42,645 bases of DNA from Opitutaceae bacterium BACL24 MAG-120322-bin51 (lineage in GTDB: Bacteria > Verrucomicrobiota > Verrucomicrobiia > Opitutales > Coraliomargaritaceae), in contig CAJJBN010000020.1 of the NCBI GenBank assembly GCA_905182435.1, positions 1 to 42,645 of the forward strand, written 5' to 3'. This document shows, in pieces, positions 1 to 8,115 of the stretch. Under the pieces are notes generated by a model. The model was not told where the DNA came from. It saw only the letters and a list, made by a program, of their open reading frames with translations, and searched no databases. Position numbers and translations under genes: made by a program. Numbering within the stretch: position 1 is the stretch's first letter; every line of letters starts with the position of its first letter.

Positions 1-2
1 AG

Positions 3-524
3 GGCTACCTCACGATGGCAGGCGAGCTCGCTGGCGATCAGTGGAACGAGGGCGATGTCTCTTGCTCCGTGGTGCGCCGCGTCTTCCTTCCAGACAGCTT
101 CTTTGCAATCGATGGCCTGATTGATACCTTCATCACGATTCTCAATCAGATGGAAGTTTACCCGGCGGTGATCGACCAAGAGAACCAGCGCTACGGCCCA
201 TTCCTCGCCACGACCACCGTCCTCATGGAGGCAGTCAAAGCAGGTGCAGGCCGTGAAGAGGCTCACGAAGCGATCAAGGAGCACGCGGTGCAGACCGTCC
301 GCGACTTGCGTGCCGGCACGATCACCAGCAACGATCTCGTCGCTCGTCTCGGTGCCGATTCCCGCCTCGGTCTTTCCGAGGCAGAGCTCGCTGAAATGAT
401 GGGCCGCGCTCAAGCCATGACTGGATTGGCGACTACGCAGGTCGAGAACTTCTGCGCGACGGTTCGCGAAGAAGCTCAAAACTTCCCAGATGCGGCCAAC
501 TATACACCAGGCGCGATTCTTTAA
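3..524 (+). CDS. purB: Adenylosuccinate lyase, C-terminal part (5' end off the window)
   Basis: Adenylosuccinate lyase acts twice in purine synthesis, cleaving SAICAR to AICAR and adenylosuccinate to AMP, in the cytoplasm. About 173 C-terminal residues are present. The frame is open to the window edge, so the ATG at 15 is internal. The segment WNEGDVSCSVVRRVFLPDSF, followed by a helix with VIDQENQRYGPFLATTTVLM and then GREEAHEAIKEHA, is the typical C-terminal helical region of the PurB/fumarase superfamily. The catalytic regions lie upstream, outside the window. It is followed 67 bases later by the phosphofructokinase gene on the same strand, so the two may be co-transcribed. The family call is firm; the bifunctional role is family knowledge. 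Confidence 0.9.
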   Translation, partial: GYLTMAGELAGDQWNEGDVSCSVVRRVFLPDSFFAIDGLIDTFITILNQMEVYPAVIDQENQRYGPFLATTTVLMEAVKAGAGREEAHEAIKEHAVQTVRDLRAGTITSNDLVARLGADSRLGLSEAELAEMMGRAQAMTGLATTQVENFCATVREEAQNFPDAANYTPGAIL

Positions 525-591
525 GTATTGCGTTCAGTGCGGCCGAAATTACACACAAGACAGCTTTTAAATTAACAGAGAATAATTACCT

Positions 592-1854
592 ATGTCAGAA
601 GAACTCGAAGGAAATTGCCTCGTCGCCCAATCCGGTGGCCCAACATCCGTCATTAACGCCAGCCTCGCGGGTGTCGTTGCCGAAGCGCTCAACCACGAGT
701 GTATCGAAGAAATTTACGGTGGGGTAAACGGGATACTTGGTATCTTGAACGAGCAACTCGTCGATCTTGCCGCAGAGACTCAGCAAACGATCCGCGCTCT
801 TCGCCACACACCTGGCGCAGCACTCGGCACTTGCCGTTTCAAGCTTAAGAACCAGCAGGATTACGACCGTGTGCTGCAAGTCTTCGAGGCCCACAATATC
901 CGCTACTTCTTCTACGCTGGTGGCAACGACTCGCAAGACACTGCCGACAAGATCTCCAAGCTCGCTCAAGAACGTGGCTATGCTCTCCGCGTGATTGGTA
1001 TTCCAAAAACAATCGATAACGACCTCGTCACCACAGATCACACACCAGGGTATGGTAGTGTGATCAAATACATCGCGACGACCGTTAAAGAAATCGCCTG
1101 CGACAATGCAGCGATGGGCCAATACGACCTGGTGCAAATTATCGAAGTCATGGGCCGTAGCGCAGGTTGGATCGCAGCCGGTGCCGCTCTTGCCAAGAGT
1201 CGCGACGAGCCAAATGCGGCTCCACACCTGATCTACCTTCCAGAAGTTGCGTTCTCGGCAGAGAAATTCATCTCTGATGTACAGCACGTGCTGCAAAAGG
1301 AGAAATACTGCGTGGTCGTCGTGGGCGAAGGCCTCGTCGATGCGGATGGTAACTTCGTCTCTACCGCAAGTGCCAGTCCTGATGCATTCGGTCATTCCCA
1401 ACTCGGTGGTGCGGGTGAATACCTCCGTGGCCTGGTTGAAGAAACACTGCAAATTAAGGCACGTGCGGTTTCCCTTGGCATGTCGCAACGCGCAGCAGTG
1501 CATTGCTCCTCGCAAACAGACAACGACGAAGCCTACCTAGCAGGTCAAGCGGCTGTCGAAGCTGCGATCGCTGGTGAGACCGACAAGATGATTACACTCG
1601 TTCGCGGAGATGGTGAAACCTACACATGTGAAACAGGCCTCACGCCGCTTTCCGAAATCGCCAACGGCGTAAAGAAGCTTCCTGAGAGTTGGATTAACGA
1701 AGACGGTGTCAGCATGAACTACAACTTCTATAAGTATGCATTGCCGCTCATTCAAGGTGAGGTGAAGGTGCCATTTGAAAATGGCGTGCCGGTCCTTGCC
1801 AAGCTTAAGATGGTGAAGATTCCTCGTAAGCTCGGTGCCCACAGCTTCGAGTAA
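592..1854 (+). CDS. pfp: Pyrophosphate-type 6-phosphofructokinase
   Basis: Phosphorylates fructose 6-phosphate to fructose 1,6-bisphosphate in the cytoplasm, probably with pyrophosphate as donor and therefore reversibly. The 420-residue protein has the N-terminal donor-binding loop AQSGGPTSVINASLAGV (residues 12-28), GGNDS at 110-114 and PKTIDNDL at 138-145. Lys in PKTIDND (rather than PGTIDND) and an acidic/amide residue in the GGxDS loop are what is expected of PPi-dependent enzymes; ATP enzymes usually have GGDGS and GTIDND. MGRSAGWIAAGAAL is the conserved segment contacting fructose 6-phosphate. The length suits the single-domain PPi clade. No clear Shine-Dalgarno precedes the ATG. A strong terminator follows. 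Donor specificity is inferred from motifs. Confidence 0.9.
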   Translation: MSEELEGNCLVAQSGGPTSVINASLAGVVAEALNHECIEEIYGGVNGILGILNEQLVDLAAETQQTIRALRHTPGAALGTCRFKLKNQQDYDRVLQVFEAHNIRYFFYAGGNDSQDTADKISKLAQERGYALRVIGIPKTIDNDLVTTDHTPGYGSVIKYIATTVKEIACDNAAMGQYDLVQIIEVMGRSAGWIAAGAALAKSRDEPNAAPHLIYLPEVAFSAEKFISDVQHVLQKEKYCVVVVGEGLVDADGNFVSTASASPDAFGHSQLGGAGEYLRGLVEETLQIKARAVSLGMSQRAAVHCSSQTDNDEAYLAGQAAVEAAIAGETDKMITLVRGDGETYTCETGLTPLSEIANGVKKLPESWINEDGVSMNYNFYKYALPLIQGEVKVPFENGVPVLAKLKMVKIPRKLGAHSFE

Positions 1855-1878
1855 GCCTAAGCGAAAGTCATTTCAAAC

Positions 1879-1911
1879 AGCCCCGTTCGGTTATCGAACG
1901 GGGCTTTTTTG
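1879..1911 (+). terminator. Rho-independent terminator of pfp
   Basis: An 11-bp perfect stem (arms 1879-1889 and 1895-1905, AGCCCCGTTCG and its complement) with a 5-base loop is followed by a run of T. It lies 25 bases after the pfp stop codon. Confidence 0.93.
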
Positions 1912-1919
1912 TGGTTCAT

Positions 1920-2640
1920 CGTCGATTAGCGGGAAAGGCATAGATGGACGGTGGCTTTGCTTCTGGCTCTTGGGAGGGACGACCTCCGTGTCGTCCGGTA
2001 CCGATGCGGGAGAGGCATAGATGGACGGTGGCTTGGCTTCTGGCTCTTGGGAGGGACGACCTCCGTGTCGTCCGGTACCGATGCGGGAGAGGCATAGATG
2101 GGACGGTGGATTTGCTTCTGGCTCTTGGGAGGGACGACCTCCGTGTCGTCCGGTACCGATGCGGGAGAGGCATAGATGGACGGTGGATTTGCTTCTGGCT
2201 CTTGGGAGGGACGACCTCCGTGTCGTCCGGTACCGATGCGGGAGAGGCATAGATGGACGGTGGATTTGCTTCTGGCTCTTGGGAGGGACGACCTCCGTGT
2301 CGTCCGGTACCGATGCGGGAGAGGCATAGATGGACGGTGGATTTGCTTCTGGCTCTTGGGAGGGACGACCTCCGTGTCGTCCGGTACCGATGCGGGAAGA
2401 GGCATAGATGGACGGTGGATTTGCTTCTGGCTCTTGGGAGGGACGACCTCCGTGTCGTCCGGTACCGATGCGCGGCAGAGGCATAGATGGACGGTGGATT
2501 TGCTTCTGGTTCTTGGGAGGGACGACCTCCGTGTCGTCCGGTACCGATGCGGGAGAGGCATAGATGGACGGTGGCTTTGCCTCTGGCTCTTGGGAGGGAC
2601 GACCTCCGCGTCGTCCGGTACCAATGCGGGAGAGGCTGAC
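1920..2640 (+). repeat. Hairpin array 1: nine 77-bp tandem units with REP variant A
   Basis: Nine near-identical units start at 1941, 2018, 2095, 2173, 2250, 2327, 2405, 2484 and 2561 (spacing 77-79 bases). Each unit carries GGGAGG, arm GACGAC, loop CTCCGT, arm GTCGTC and C, giving a 7-bp stem (GGACGAC/GTCGTCC) with a 6-base loop. The first hairpin is near 1972-1996. The spacing is not a multiple of three and changes by single bases between units, so the long open frames on both strands here are not genes. The entry sequence (about 1916-1990) is repeated almost exactly at the start of array 2 (18376). Confidence 0.93.
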
Positions 2641-2730
2641 ACGACTAACAGCGCATAGAGAATCTTGGATTTTCATATTATTTCTAAACTGCTTGCGGTC
2701 GACACGGAGGTCGACCCTCCCCAACAGAAT
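2631..2730 (-). repeat. Tail block of array 1 with REP variant B in inverted orientation
   Basis: After the ninth unit an about 60-base AT-rich spacer leads to GGTCGAC (2697-2703), ACGGAG, GTCGACC and CTCCC. Read on the minus strand this is GGGAGG, arm GTCGAC, loop CTCCGT, arm GTCGAC. It is the same frame as variant A but with one A-to-T and one matching T-to-A change, so the stem is kept. A and inverted B together form a BIME-like pair. The same A-spacer-B block makes up the repeating unit of array 2. Confidence 0.88.
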
Positions 2731-2966
2731 AGCCGCCACATTAAGCTCAGTTTGGTATTTCCCCGGTAAATGACGATCAACCTTTTTTGTGACAGTCGAG
2801 GCGAAGTAGAAGCAACGCGCCTGTCACTTTTTTGAGTGCAGCCCGCACAAGCGCGAACGCCACGGCCCAAGCTTTGTCTAGAGTCTGCATCCTACTCTCC
2901 TTATGCAGTCTTATTGCTCTGGTTCAGGACGGGAATCAGGGTTCGAAGGCCAAAGGACTCGCTTCG
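2731..2966. other. Intergenic stretch without a gene
   Basis: I see no convincing gene. There is a GTGACAG...CTGTCAC inverted repeat near 2793-2827, followed by T's on the plus strand. A one-arm fragment at 2848-2864 (ending GAACGCCACG) matches the arms of the larger inverted repeats near 30393 and 33685. Confidence 0.5.
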
Positions 2967-3569
2967 CTACATCTTACCTTTGGTGTAGGCGATCAGCTGT
3001 TTTGCGATCGGAATGCGGCGGTAGACGATGTCGGTCGGGTCCCAATAATCCTGATGAAAGATGACTTCGCCTTTACTGTTATAGCGGATGTGGGACATGC
3101 CTATCGACTCTTCCCAAGTGCCTGCTGGGGTGCTTTTGAAGTCTAGGCGCATGGTCCAGTCGATGTAGAACTCGCCACCGCTACGAATCACGCGGTTGAA
3201 GATGAACTCGGCAGCCGTGAGCGGTTCGAGGCCGTGAAGCATATAGTCGCGAATCTCCTCTGGGTGAGAGAACTGTTTAAAAGCGTCTCGGAAATACACC
3301 TCTTTCGCATACACCACGGTGGTCTTGCTGCTTAAGTTTTCGTACGTGTAGTTGGTGAATAGATCTTCGATGCCAGCCAGCATGGTCGCTTCTTCGGCTG
3401 AGCCCGCAGCGGGTAGCTGAAAGAGGGCTGGGCTCGAGCGCTCAAGTGCAGCTTTATAGTCACTATCCGGGACGGTTTGAGTGTGCATATCGTTTGATGA
3501 GTTTTTGCAGGCAGTCATTGCAAGTAACGCACAAAGACTACTAATGATGTATAAGTTGCGATGTATCAT
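2967..3569 (-). CDS. NTF2/SnoaL-like lipoprotein
   Basis: Small exported protein of about 200 residues. From the ATG at 3569 it starts MIHRNLYIISSLCALLAMTAC, a lipoprotein signal peptide with Cys21 as the lipidated residue. An in-frame ATG at 3602 would add 11 residues before the signal peptide and is less likely. The mature part (LFTNYTYENLSSKTTVVYAK, then FNRVIRSGGEFYIDWTMRLD and later FHQDYWDPTDIVY) has the look of an NTF2-like/SnoaL-like alpha+beta cone domain. Such proteins are recurrent neighbours of the FAD oxidoreductase, DUF1365 and CFA-synthase genes in ECF-controlled lipid islands. It is divergent from the FAD gene. A binding role for a lipid intermediate is inference. Confidence 0.65.
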   Translation of the reverse strand: MIHRNLYIISSLCALLAMTACKNSSNDMHTQTVPDSDYKAALERSSPALFQLPAAGSAEEATMLAGIEDLFTNYTYENLSSKTTVVYAKEVYFRDAFKQFSHPEEIRDYMLHGLEPLTAAEFIFNRVIRSGGEFYIDWTMRLDFKSTPAGTWEESIGMSHIRYNSKGEVIFHQDYWDPTDIVYRRIPIAKQLIAYTKGKM

Positions 3570-3622
3570 TGGGAGAATAAAACGAGCAAAGTCAGGATTC
3601 ATTACAAATAATTCAGGCTGCT

Positions 3623-3651
3623 GTAAGTTTTTAGTGATAATCTCGTATAAT
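3623..3651 (+). promoter_or_regulatory. Candidate promoter for the FAD/DUF1365 operon
   Basis: A perfect TATAAT at 3646-3651 lies 17 bases before the ATG at 3669 in the divergent intergenic region. The -35 position (about 3623-3628, GTAAGT) is a poor match, so only the -10 is convincing. Confidence 0.35.
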
Positions 3652-3668
3652 AAAGCCTATATATACCT

Positions 3669-4970
3669 ATGCCGAATTTAGTGACGCCCCCTATTACATC
3701 AGATAAACCGCTAAAGATCGCAGTCGTTGGTTGCGGCGTCGCTGGGCTGACTGCGGCATGGCTGCTCAACCGCAAGCACGAGGTGCATCTGTTTGAGAAA
3801 AACGATTATGCTGGCGGACACACGCGCACCCTACGCGTTCCGTCTGGTGCCGATGCAGGCCTCCCGGTGGATACCGGATTCATTGTGATGAATCACCGCA
3901 ACTATCCACACTTTACAGAGGTCCTGCGGCAATTGGGAGTAGAGCTGGCTGATAGTTCGATGACTTTCAGCTATTATGATCGGGCGAGTGATTACGGCTA
4001 TTCCGGCAATACGTTGGGCGCTTTATTCCCTAAGCTTAGTTATCTATTTAAGCCTCAACACCTGAGCCTGCTAAAAGACCTGTGGCGCTTCGCTCGGATT
4101 GGTTCCCGCGACCTCAAGTCTGGTTACCTCGAAGGGAAGACCTTGGGGGAGTACTTCCAATCGCGGCGCTTTGGTTCTGCGTTCCTGAATAATTATCTCT
4201 ATCCGATGGGAGCCGCCATTTGGTCCTCGCCTGTAGCGAAAATGGCAGATTTTCCTGCTCAGCCGTATTTGCACTTCCTTGAGAACCATGGGCTGTTGCG
4301 CTTGACCAACCGACCGCAGTGGAAATTTGTCGCGGGGGGCAGCCGCACTTATGTGGAGGCCATGCTGCGTGACTTCCCGCTGGCGCCCGCATTGTCCACC
4401 CCGCCACAGAGTATACGCCGCACTGAATCTGGGGTGCTGTTACAGATGCCCGACGGCCAGGAGCAACACTTTGATCACGTGGTCATCGGCGCGCATGCGG
4501 ATGAAGCGCTGCAATTACTGGCAGACCCGAGTGACTCCGAGCGTGAGCGTCTCGGACCGTGGCGCTATCAGCCAAACACCGTAGTGCTGCACACCAGCCC
4601 AACACACCTGCCGCCAAATCCGAAGCTGTGGTCGTCTTGGAACTTCATCCGCGAATCCGCGCAGGCTGATACTTCGCAGCCTGTGTCGGTCAGTTATTAT
4701 ATGAATCGCTTGCAGAACCTAAAGACGCGGCACGACTACGTGGTCACCTTGAACTCCAGTGAAGCAATTCCTGAGGCGCATGTGATTAATCGTACGACCC
4801 TCATGCACCCGCTTTATTCGTTTGATAGCATGGCAACACAGCCTAAGCTAGTGGCAATGAATGGGCAGCGAAATACATGGTTCTGCGGTAGCTATTTTGG
4901 CTATGGCTTCCATGAAGATGCAGTTAAGTCTGCGGTCGAAGTTGCGCAGCGCTTTGGAATCAAATTGTGA
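3669..4970 (+). CDS. FAD/NAD(P)-binding oxidoreductase, amine-oxidase type
   Basis: Flavoprotein of 433 residues of the amine oxidase/phytoene desaturase-like superfamily. The N-terminal Rossmann motif is KIAVVGCGVAGLTAAWLL (GxGxxG), ending at the acidic residue of VHLFEK, followed by the GGH motif YAGGHTRT. The C-terminal FAD contact region is WFCGSYFGYGFHEDAVKSA. Proteins of this type sit next to DUF1365 and CFA-synthase-like genes in many bacteria, where they are thought to act on fatty acyl chains. The stop overlaps the GTG of the DUF1365 gene by four bases (GTGA), so the two are translationally coupled. The exact substrate cannot be read from the sequence. Confidence 0.85.
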   Translation: MPNLVTPPITSDKPLKIAVVGCGVAGLTAAWLLNRKHEVHLFEKNDYAGGHTRTLRVPSGADAGLPVDTGFIVMNHRNYPHFTEVLRQLGVELADSSMTFSYYDRASDYGYSGNTLGALFPKLSYLFKPQHLSLLKDLWRFARIGSRDLKSGYLEGKTLGEYFQSRRFGSAFLNNYLYPMGAAIWSSPVAKMADFPAQPYLHFLENHGLLRLTNRPQWKFVAGGSRTYVEAMLRDFPLAPALSTPPQSIRRTESGVLLQMPDGQEQHFDHVVIGAHADEALQLLADPSDSERERLGPWRYQPNTVVLHTSPTHLPPNPKLWSSWNFIRESAQADTSQPVSVSYYMNRLQNLKTRHDYVVTLNSSEAIPEAHVINRTTLMHPLYSFDSMATQPKLVAMNGQRNTWFCGSYFGYGFHEDAVKSAVEVAQRFGIKL

Positions 4971-5767
4971 GCTGGGAGTCTCAAATATACCGAGGGCAAG
5001 TGATCCATCAGCGCATGGGTCCAGTCGCGCATGCCTTTACTTATCCAGTTACTTTCTTTGCCTTTGATCCTAAAGAGTTATCTTCCATCGCCGAGCGCTG
5101 CAGACTCTTTGGTTATAATCAGTCCAACATCCTGCGTCTAAACGATCACGATTACTTGCACGGTGAGCATCGTCCAATCGGAGAGCAGGTCGATGCGCTG
5201 CTAGGGCCAGAGGGCGCTGGGCAAGTCACGCGCATCATTACTTCGCCGCGCTATTTTAACTATGCGTTTAATCCGGTTAATTTCCATCTTCGTATGCAAG
5301 GTGCGGAGTTGATCAGTGTGGTGGCCGAGGTGAACAATACCTTTGGCGATCGGCATGTGTATGTTTTGCCAGATCTCGAGCCCGGAGAGCGCGCCAATAC
5401 ATGGCTCGCACAATGCCCGAAAGCGTTTCATGTCTCGCCCTTTAATGATAGATCTGGCGACTATCATTTCACCTTTCGGATCGAGGAGGATGAAATTTAT
5501 TTACGAGTGGATTTGTATCGTGACGGTGCATGTGTGCTGAAAACATGGATACAGGGCTGTTGCGTGCCTCTCAATGCAGCCAACATCATTCGCTATGCGC
5601 TGCTGCATCCTTTCGATACGGCACTCAATAGTATGCCGCGGATCATTTGGCAGGCAGCTCAGCTCTATTATAAAAAGAAGCTTCAGGTGTACCAGCGCCC
5701 GTCGCCGTGTTCACCACAGACCTTGATCGATCGTGATTCACAGTCGGAGCCGCATTCGATTATTTGA
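4967..5767 (+). CDS. DUF1365 family protein
   Basis: A 266-residue member of DUF1365. Typical stretches are GQVIHQRMGPVAHAFTYPVTFFAFD at the N-terminus (positions about 8-33), then SPRYFNYAFNPVNFHL and VAEVNNTFGDRHVYVL. The start is GTG at 4967, inside the stop of the FAD gene; the first residues SWESQIYRGQVIHQRM fit the family start. The biochemical function of DUF1365 is not established; it nearly always accompanies FAD oxidoreductase and CFA-synthase-like genes, so it is taken as part of a membrane-lipid modification pathway. Confidence 0.87.
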   Translation: MSWESQIYRGQVIHQRMGPVAHAFTYPVTFFAFDPKELSSIAERCRLFGYNQSNILRLNDHDYLHGEHRPIGEQVDALLGPEGAGQVTRIITSPRYFNYAFNPVNFHLRMQGAELISVVAEVNNTFGDRHVYVLPDLEPGERANTWLAQCPKAFHVSPFNDRSGDYHFTFRIEEDEIYLRVDLYRDGACVLKTWIQGCCVPLNAANIIRYALLHPFDTALNSMPRIIWQAAQLYYKKKLQVYQRPSPCSPQTLIDRDSQSEPHSII

Positions 5768-5927
5768 GTTTCTTTGCCAGGGCCGAGTTCCGCCTGAGCA
5801 CGCGCATAATCTGAAGCGCACGACGCGGAGCTGATCCGTCGGAATTCTGCGATCCTTCACTTGGTAGCGAAGCGCGGCGTCTCGTCTTCAGCGTCACTGG
5901 ACATTCAGGTTCTAAACGTTTGTTGAC

Positions 5928-6555
5928 TTGCATTCCGCTAGCGATGATCGTGATCGAATCATTGCTAATCAAAGTCAGCCGAAAGTTGAAATTGCACCAC
6001 CTGAGACGTGGGTGGATCGCTATGGCAATTACTTATACGCCTACGCAATGTCTCGGCTGCGTAATGCCGATGCCGCTGCTGATTGCGTGCAAGATACCTT
6101 TCTAGCCGGCATTAAAGCCCTTGAGCGCTTCGATGGCAGTCGTGATATCAAGTTTTGGTTGCGTGGGATCATGCGCAACAAGATCGTCGATCAGATCCGC
6201 AAGTCGATTAAGGAGAACAAGGTCGACATCGATAATGAGGATGAGGCCTTGCTGGAGAGCTTCTGGTTTAGATACAGCGGGATCGCCACGACGAATCCCG
6301 ACCCTTGGCAATTCAATCCGCGCAAGGCTTATGATAATACCGAATTCTGGGACGTGTTTAATGTCTGTATCGATAAAGTTAAACAGCCCGCCCGCCAGGC
6401 ATTTGTGCTGCGCATGCTCGAAGACATGGAAACTGAAGAAGTTTGTAAGGTCATGGACATCACTCCGAATTACTCTATGGGTCCTATTGCACCGTGCGCG
6501 CCAGCAACTCAAAGTGGCACTCGAGGAAAAATGGACCGGAAAAGATGTTAAGTAA
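5928..6555 (+). CDS. ECF-type sigma factor, frameshifted near the C-terminus
   Basis: RNA polymerase sigma factor of the ECF group, about 208 residues. Region 2 is seen in WVDRYGNYLYAYAMSRLRNA, then DAAADCVQDTFLAGIKALERF and FWLRGIMRNKIVDQIRK. Region 4 starts at QPARQAFVLRMLEDMETEEV. The frame from 5928 runs into an unlikely tail (NYSMGPIAPCAP). The neighbouring frame instead gives LWVLLHRARQQLKVALEEKW, the normal recognition helix, and ends at 6555. A one-base surplus near 6475-6480 explains this. The first available start is TTG at 5928. It lies beside the lipid genes and a zinc-finger protein, so it probably controls the island. Confidence 0.82.
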
Positions 6556-6567
6556 TTTTATTTTCTA

Positions 6568-6841
6568 ATGTTTACCTGCAAACAAGTCTCTCATTCATTA
6601 TCCAAAGAGGATTATGCGAAGCTCCCTCCCGCGAAGAGGTTCTTTCTTCGGTTGCACGTGAAACTCTGCATCTTCTGCGGAAAATTCAATCGGCAGGTCA
6701 TGGATGGCCAAGACATGTGCCGCCACTTCAAGCAACATGAGGCCACGAATTGTCAAGTGCGCGCCGGAGTTGCAAGAGGGCCAGAAAGACGAGTTGAAGG
6801 CGCTGCTTGCCGCGCAGTCGGCAAAGAGCTCAAAAAACTGA
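6568..6841 (+). CDS. Putative zinc-finger anti-sigma factor, probably frameshifted
   Basis: Small protein starting MFTCKQVSHSLSKEDYAKLP, with HVKLCIFC (H-x3-C-x2-C), the zinc ligand pattern of ZAS-type anti-sigma factors; Cys4 could be the fourth ligand. It follows the ECF sigma gene by 12 bases. The annotated frame from 6568 would run to 6894 and overlap the convergent methyltransferase gene, with an atypical tail. A shift near 6740-6755 gives KCAPELQEGQKDELKALLAA and a stop at 6839-6841, which removes the overlap and reads like a natural C-terminus. I give the span on that basis. No membrane segment is visible, so it would be a soluble anti-sigma or redox sensor. Confidence 0.62.
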
Positions 6842-6876
6842 AGGCAGGTGCGCCGTCAAAGGTAGACTGCCTAGCC

Positions 6877-8115
6877 CTAGCCCGCGCGCTCTAGCACGAT
6901 ATGCTGCACATCAATCAGCTCGGTTCTAAAGCCAGCTTCGCAGTAGCTGAAGTAGTAATTCCACTTGCGGCAAAACTCGGCATCGAATCCGAGTGACTGC
7001 ACGGTCTCGAGGCGTGCATTAAACGCATCGGTCCAGCGCTTGAGCGTCTCGGCATAATCGTGACCAAACGAATCCATTTGTAGGACTTGCATGCCGCCGG
7101 CGTTGGCCACATGGGCTCGGATCGCTCCGGGAGAAGGCAGATGGCCGCCGGGGAAAATGTATTTCTGTATCCAGTCGCAACTGCGGCAATAGCGCTCGTA
7201 ACGTTGGTCAGGAATGGTGATGCCCTGTATTACAGCCTTCGCGCCCGGCTTGAGTGATTGCTGAATGATCTTAAAATAGCTGTCCAAGTATTCCTGTCCC
7301 ACCGCTTCGATCATCTCGCAGGAAAGCACGGCATCATACTGCCCGATCAGCGTCCGATAATCTTGTAGTGCGATCTCCACCCGATCTGATACGCCCGCTT
7401 GCTCGAAGCAGTTTTTGGCATATGCAAATTGTTCCTCCGAGAGAGTGATCGTCTTTACGCTGCAGCCACGCTCAGCCGCCCGCCTTGCCAATGCGCCCCA
7501 GCCAGAGCCGATCTCTAGCACTTGGTCACCTGGTTTGACGCCTGCTAAATCAAGCATGCGGTCAATTTTGTTCAGCTGCGCTTGCTCGAGTGTGTCTTCA
7601 TCACTCAAGAACCGTGCACTGGAATACGTCATCGTGGGGTCTAGAAATGTCTCATAGAAGGCATTGCTCAAGTCGTAGTGCTCTTGAATATTCTCGCGGC
7701 TTTGCTGCATGGTATTGCGCCGCGCACGATGGTATAGCTGATTCATCTTCTTCGCTAAAATGGAGAAGCCATATTGCACGCGACCGAGCTCTTTTTGATT
7801 TTTTGCTAATAGCGTGAGTAGCCCACTGAGGTCGGAAGTCGTCCACAGGCCGGCGACGTAGGCTTCGCCTAAGCCGACACTGCCACCCGAAAATACTTTC
7901 CTAAAAAAGGCGGGTCGCTGGATCCGCAGTTCAATCGGAGGGAAGTCGGGATCGCCACTCTGGGCGCATGCGCCACTTGGAAAGCAGATGCGTAAGCAGC
8001 CTTGGTGTAGATTGCCCAGCGCGCGTAGGAAGAGTCGCTCCAGCAGTAGTGGGCGTGGGCGATTGCCTGTTGGTGAAGCTTCGCTTAGGGTTGATCCGGC
8101 TGATGGGGTTTCCAT
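6877..8115 (-). CDS. Cyclopropane-fatty-acyl-phospholipid synthase family methyltransferase
   Basis: SAM-dependent methyltransferase of the CFA synthase family, about 412 residues from the ATG at 8115 (METPSAGSTL). An upstream in-frame ATG at 8307 would add 64 residues antisense-like to DUF1295 and is rejected. An N-terminal domain (LGEAYVAGLWTTSDLSGLL) is followed by QSRENIQEHYDLSNAFYETF, the family landmark, MTYSSARF, and the SAM motif VLEIGSGWGALARRAAER. SCEMIEAVGQEYLDSYFKII and GHLPSPGAI match the bicarbonate/active-site regions of the family. It starts 31 bases inside the end of the DUF1295 gene. The product might be a cyclopropane or a methylated acyl chain. Confidence 0.88.
   Translation of the reverse strand: METPSAGSTLSEASPTGNRPRPLLLERLFLRALGNLHQGCLRICFPSGACAQSGDPDFPPIELRIQRPAFFRKVFSGGSVGLGEAYVAGLWTTSDLSGLLTLLAKNQKELGRVQYGFSILAKKMNQLYHRARRNTMQQSRENIQEHYDLSNAFYETFLDPTMTYSSARFLSDEDTLEQAQLNKIDRMLDLAGVKPGDQVLEIGSGWGALARRAAERGCSVKTITLSEEQFAYAKNCFEQAGVSDRVEIALQDYRTLIGQYDAVLSCEMIEAVGQEYLDSYFKIIQQSLKPGAKAVIQGITIPDQRYERYCRSCDWIQKYIFPGGHLPSPGAIRAHVANAGGMQVLQMDSFGHDYAETLKRWTDAFNARLETVQSLGFDAEFCRKWNYYFSYCEAGFRTELIDVQHIVLERAG

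Noticed and set aside
595..1515. 306-residue minus-strand frame opposite pfp
   Set aside because: Antisense shadow of a strongly conserved gene; no family features.
1891..2739. Long minus-strand frames (282 and 238 residues) with PDDTEVVPPKSQK repeats
   Set aside because: They read through the 77-bp hairpin array in different frames. The unit is not a multiple of three, and the same sequence is open in four or more frames.
2793..2827. GTGACAG...CTGTCAC with a T run as a terminator
   Set aside because: No plus-strand gene ends just before it, and the loop is long; kept only as a note.
5760..5972. 70-residue minus-strand frame between DUF1365 and the sigma gene
   Set aside because: Basic, low-information sequence overlapping both neighbours; no recognisable domain.
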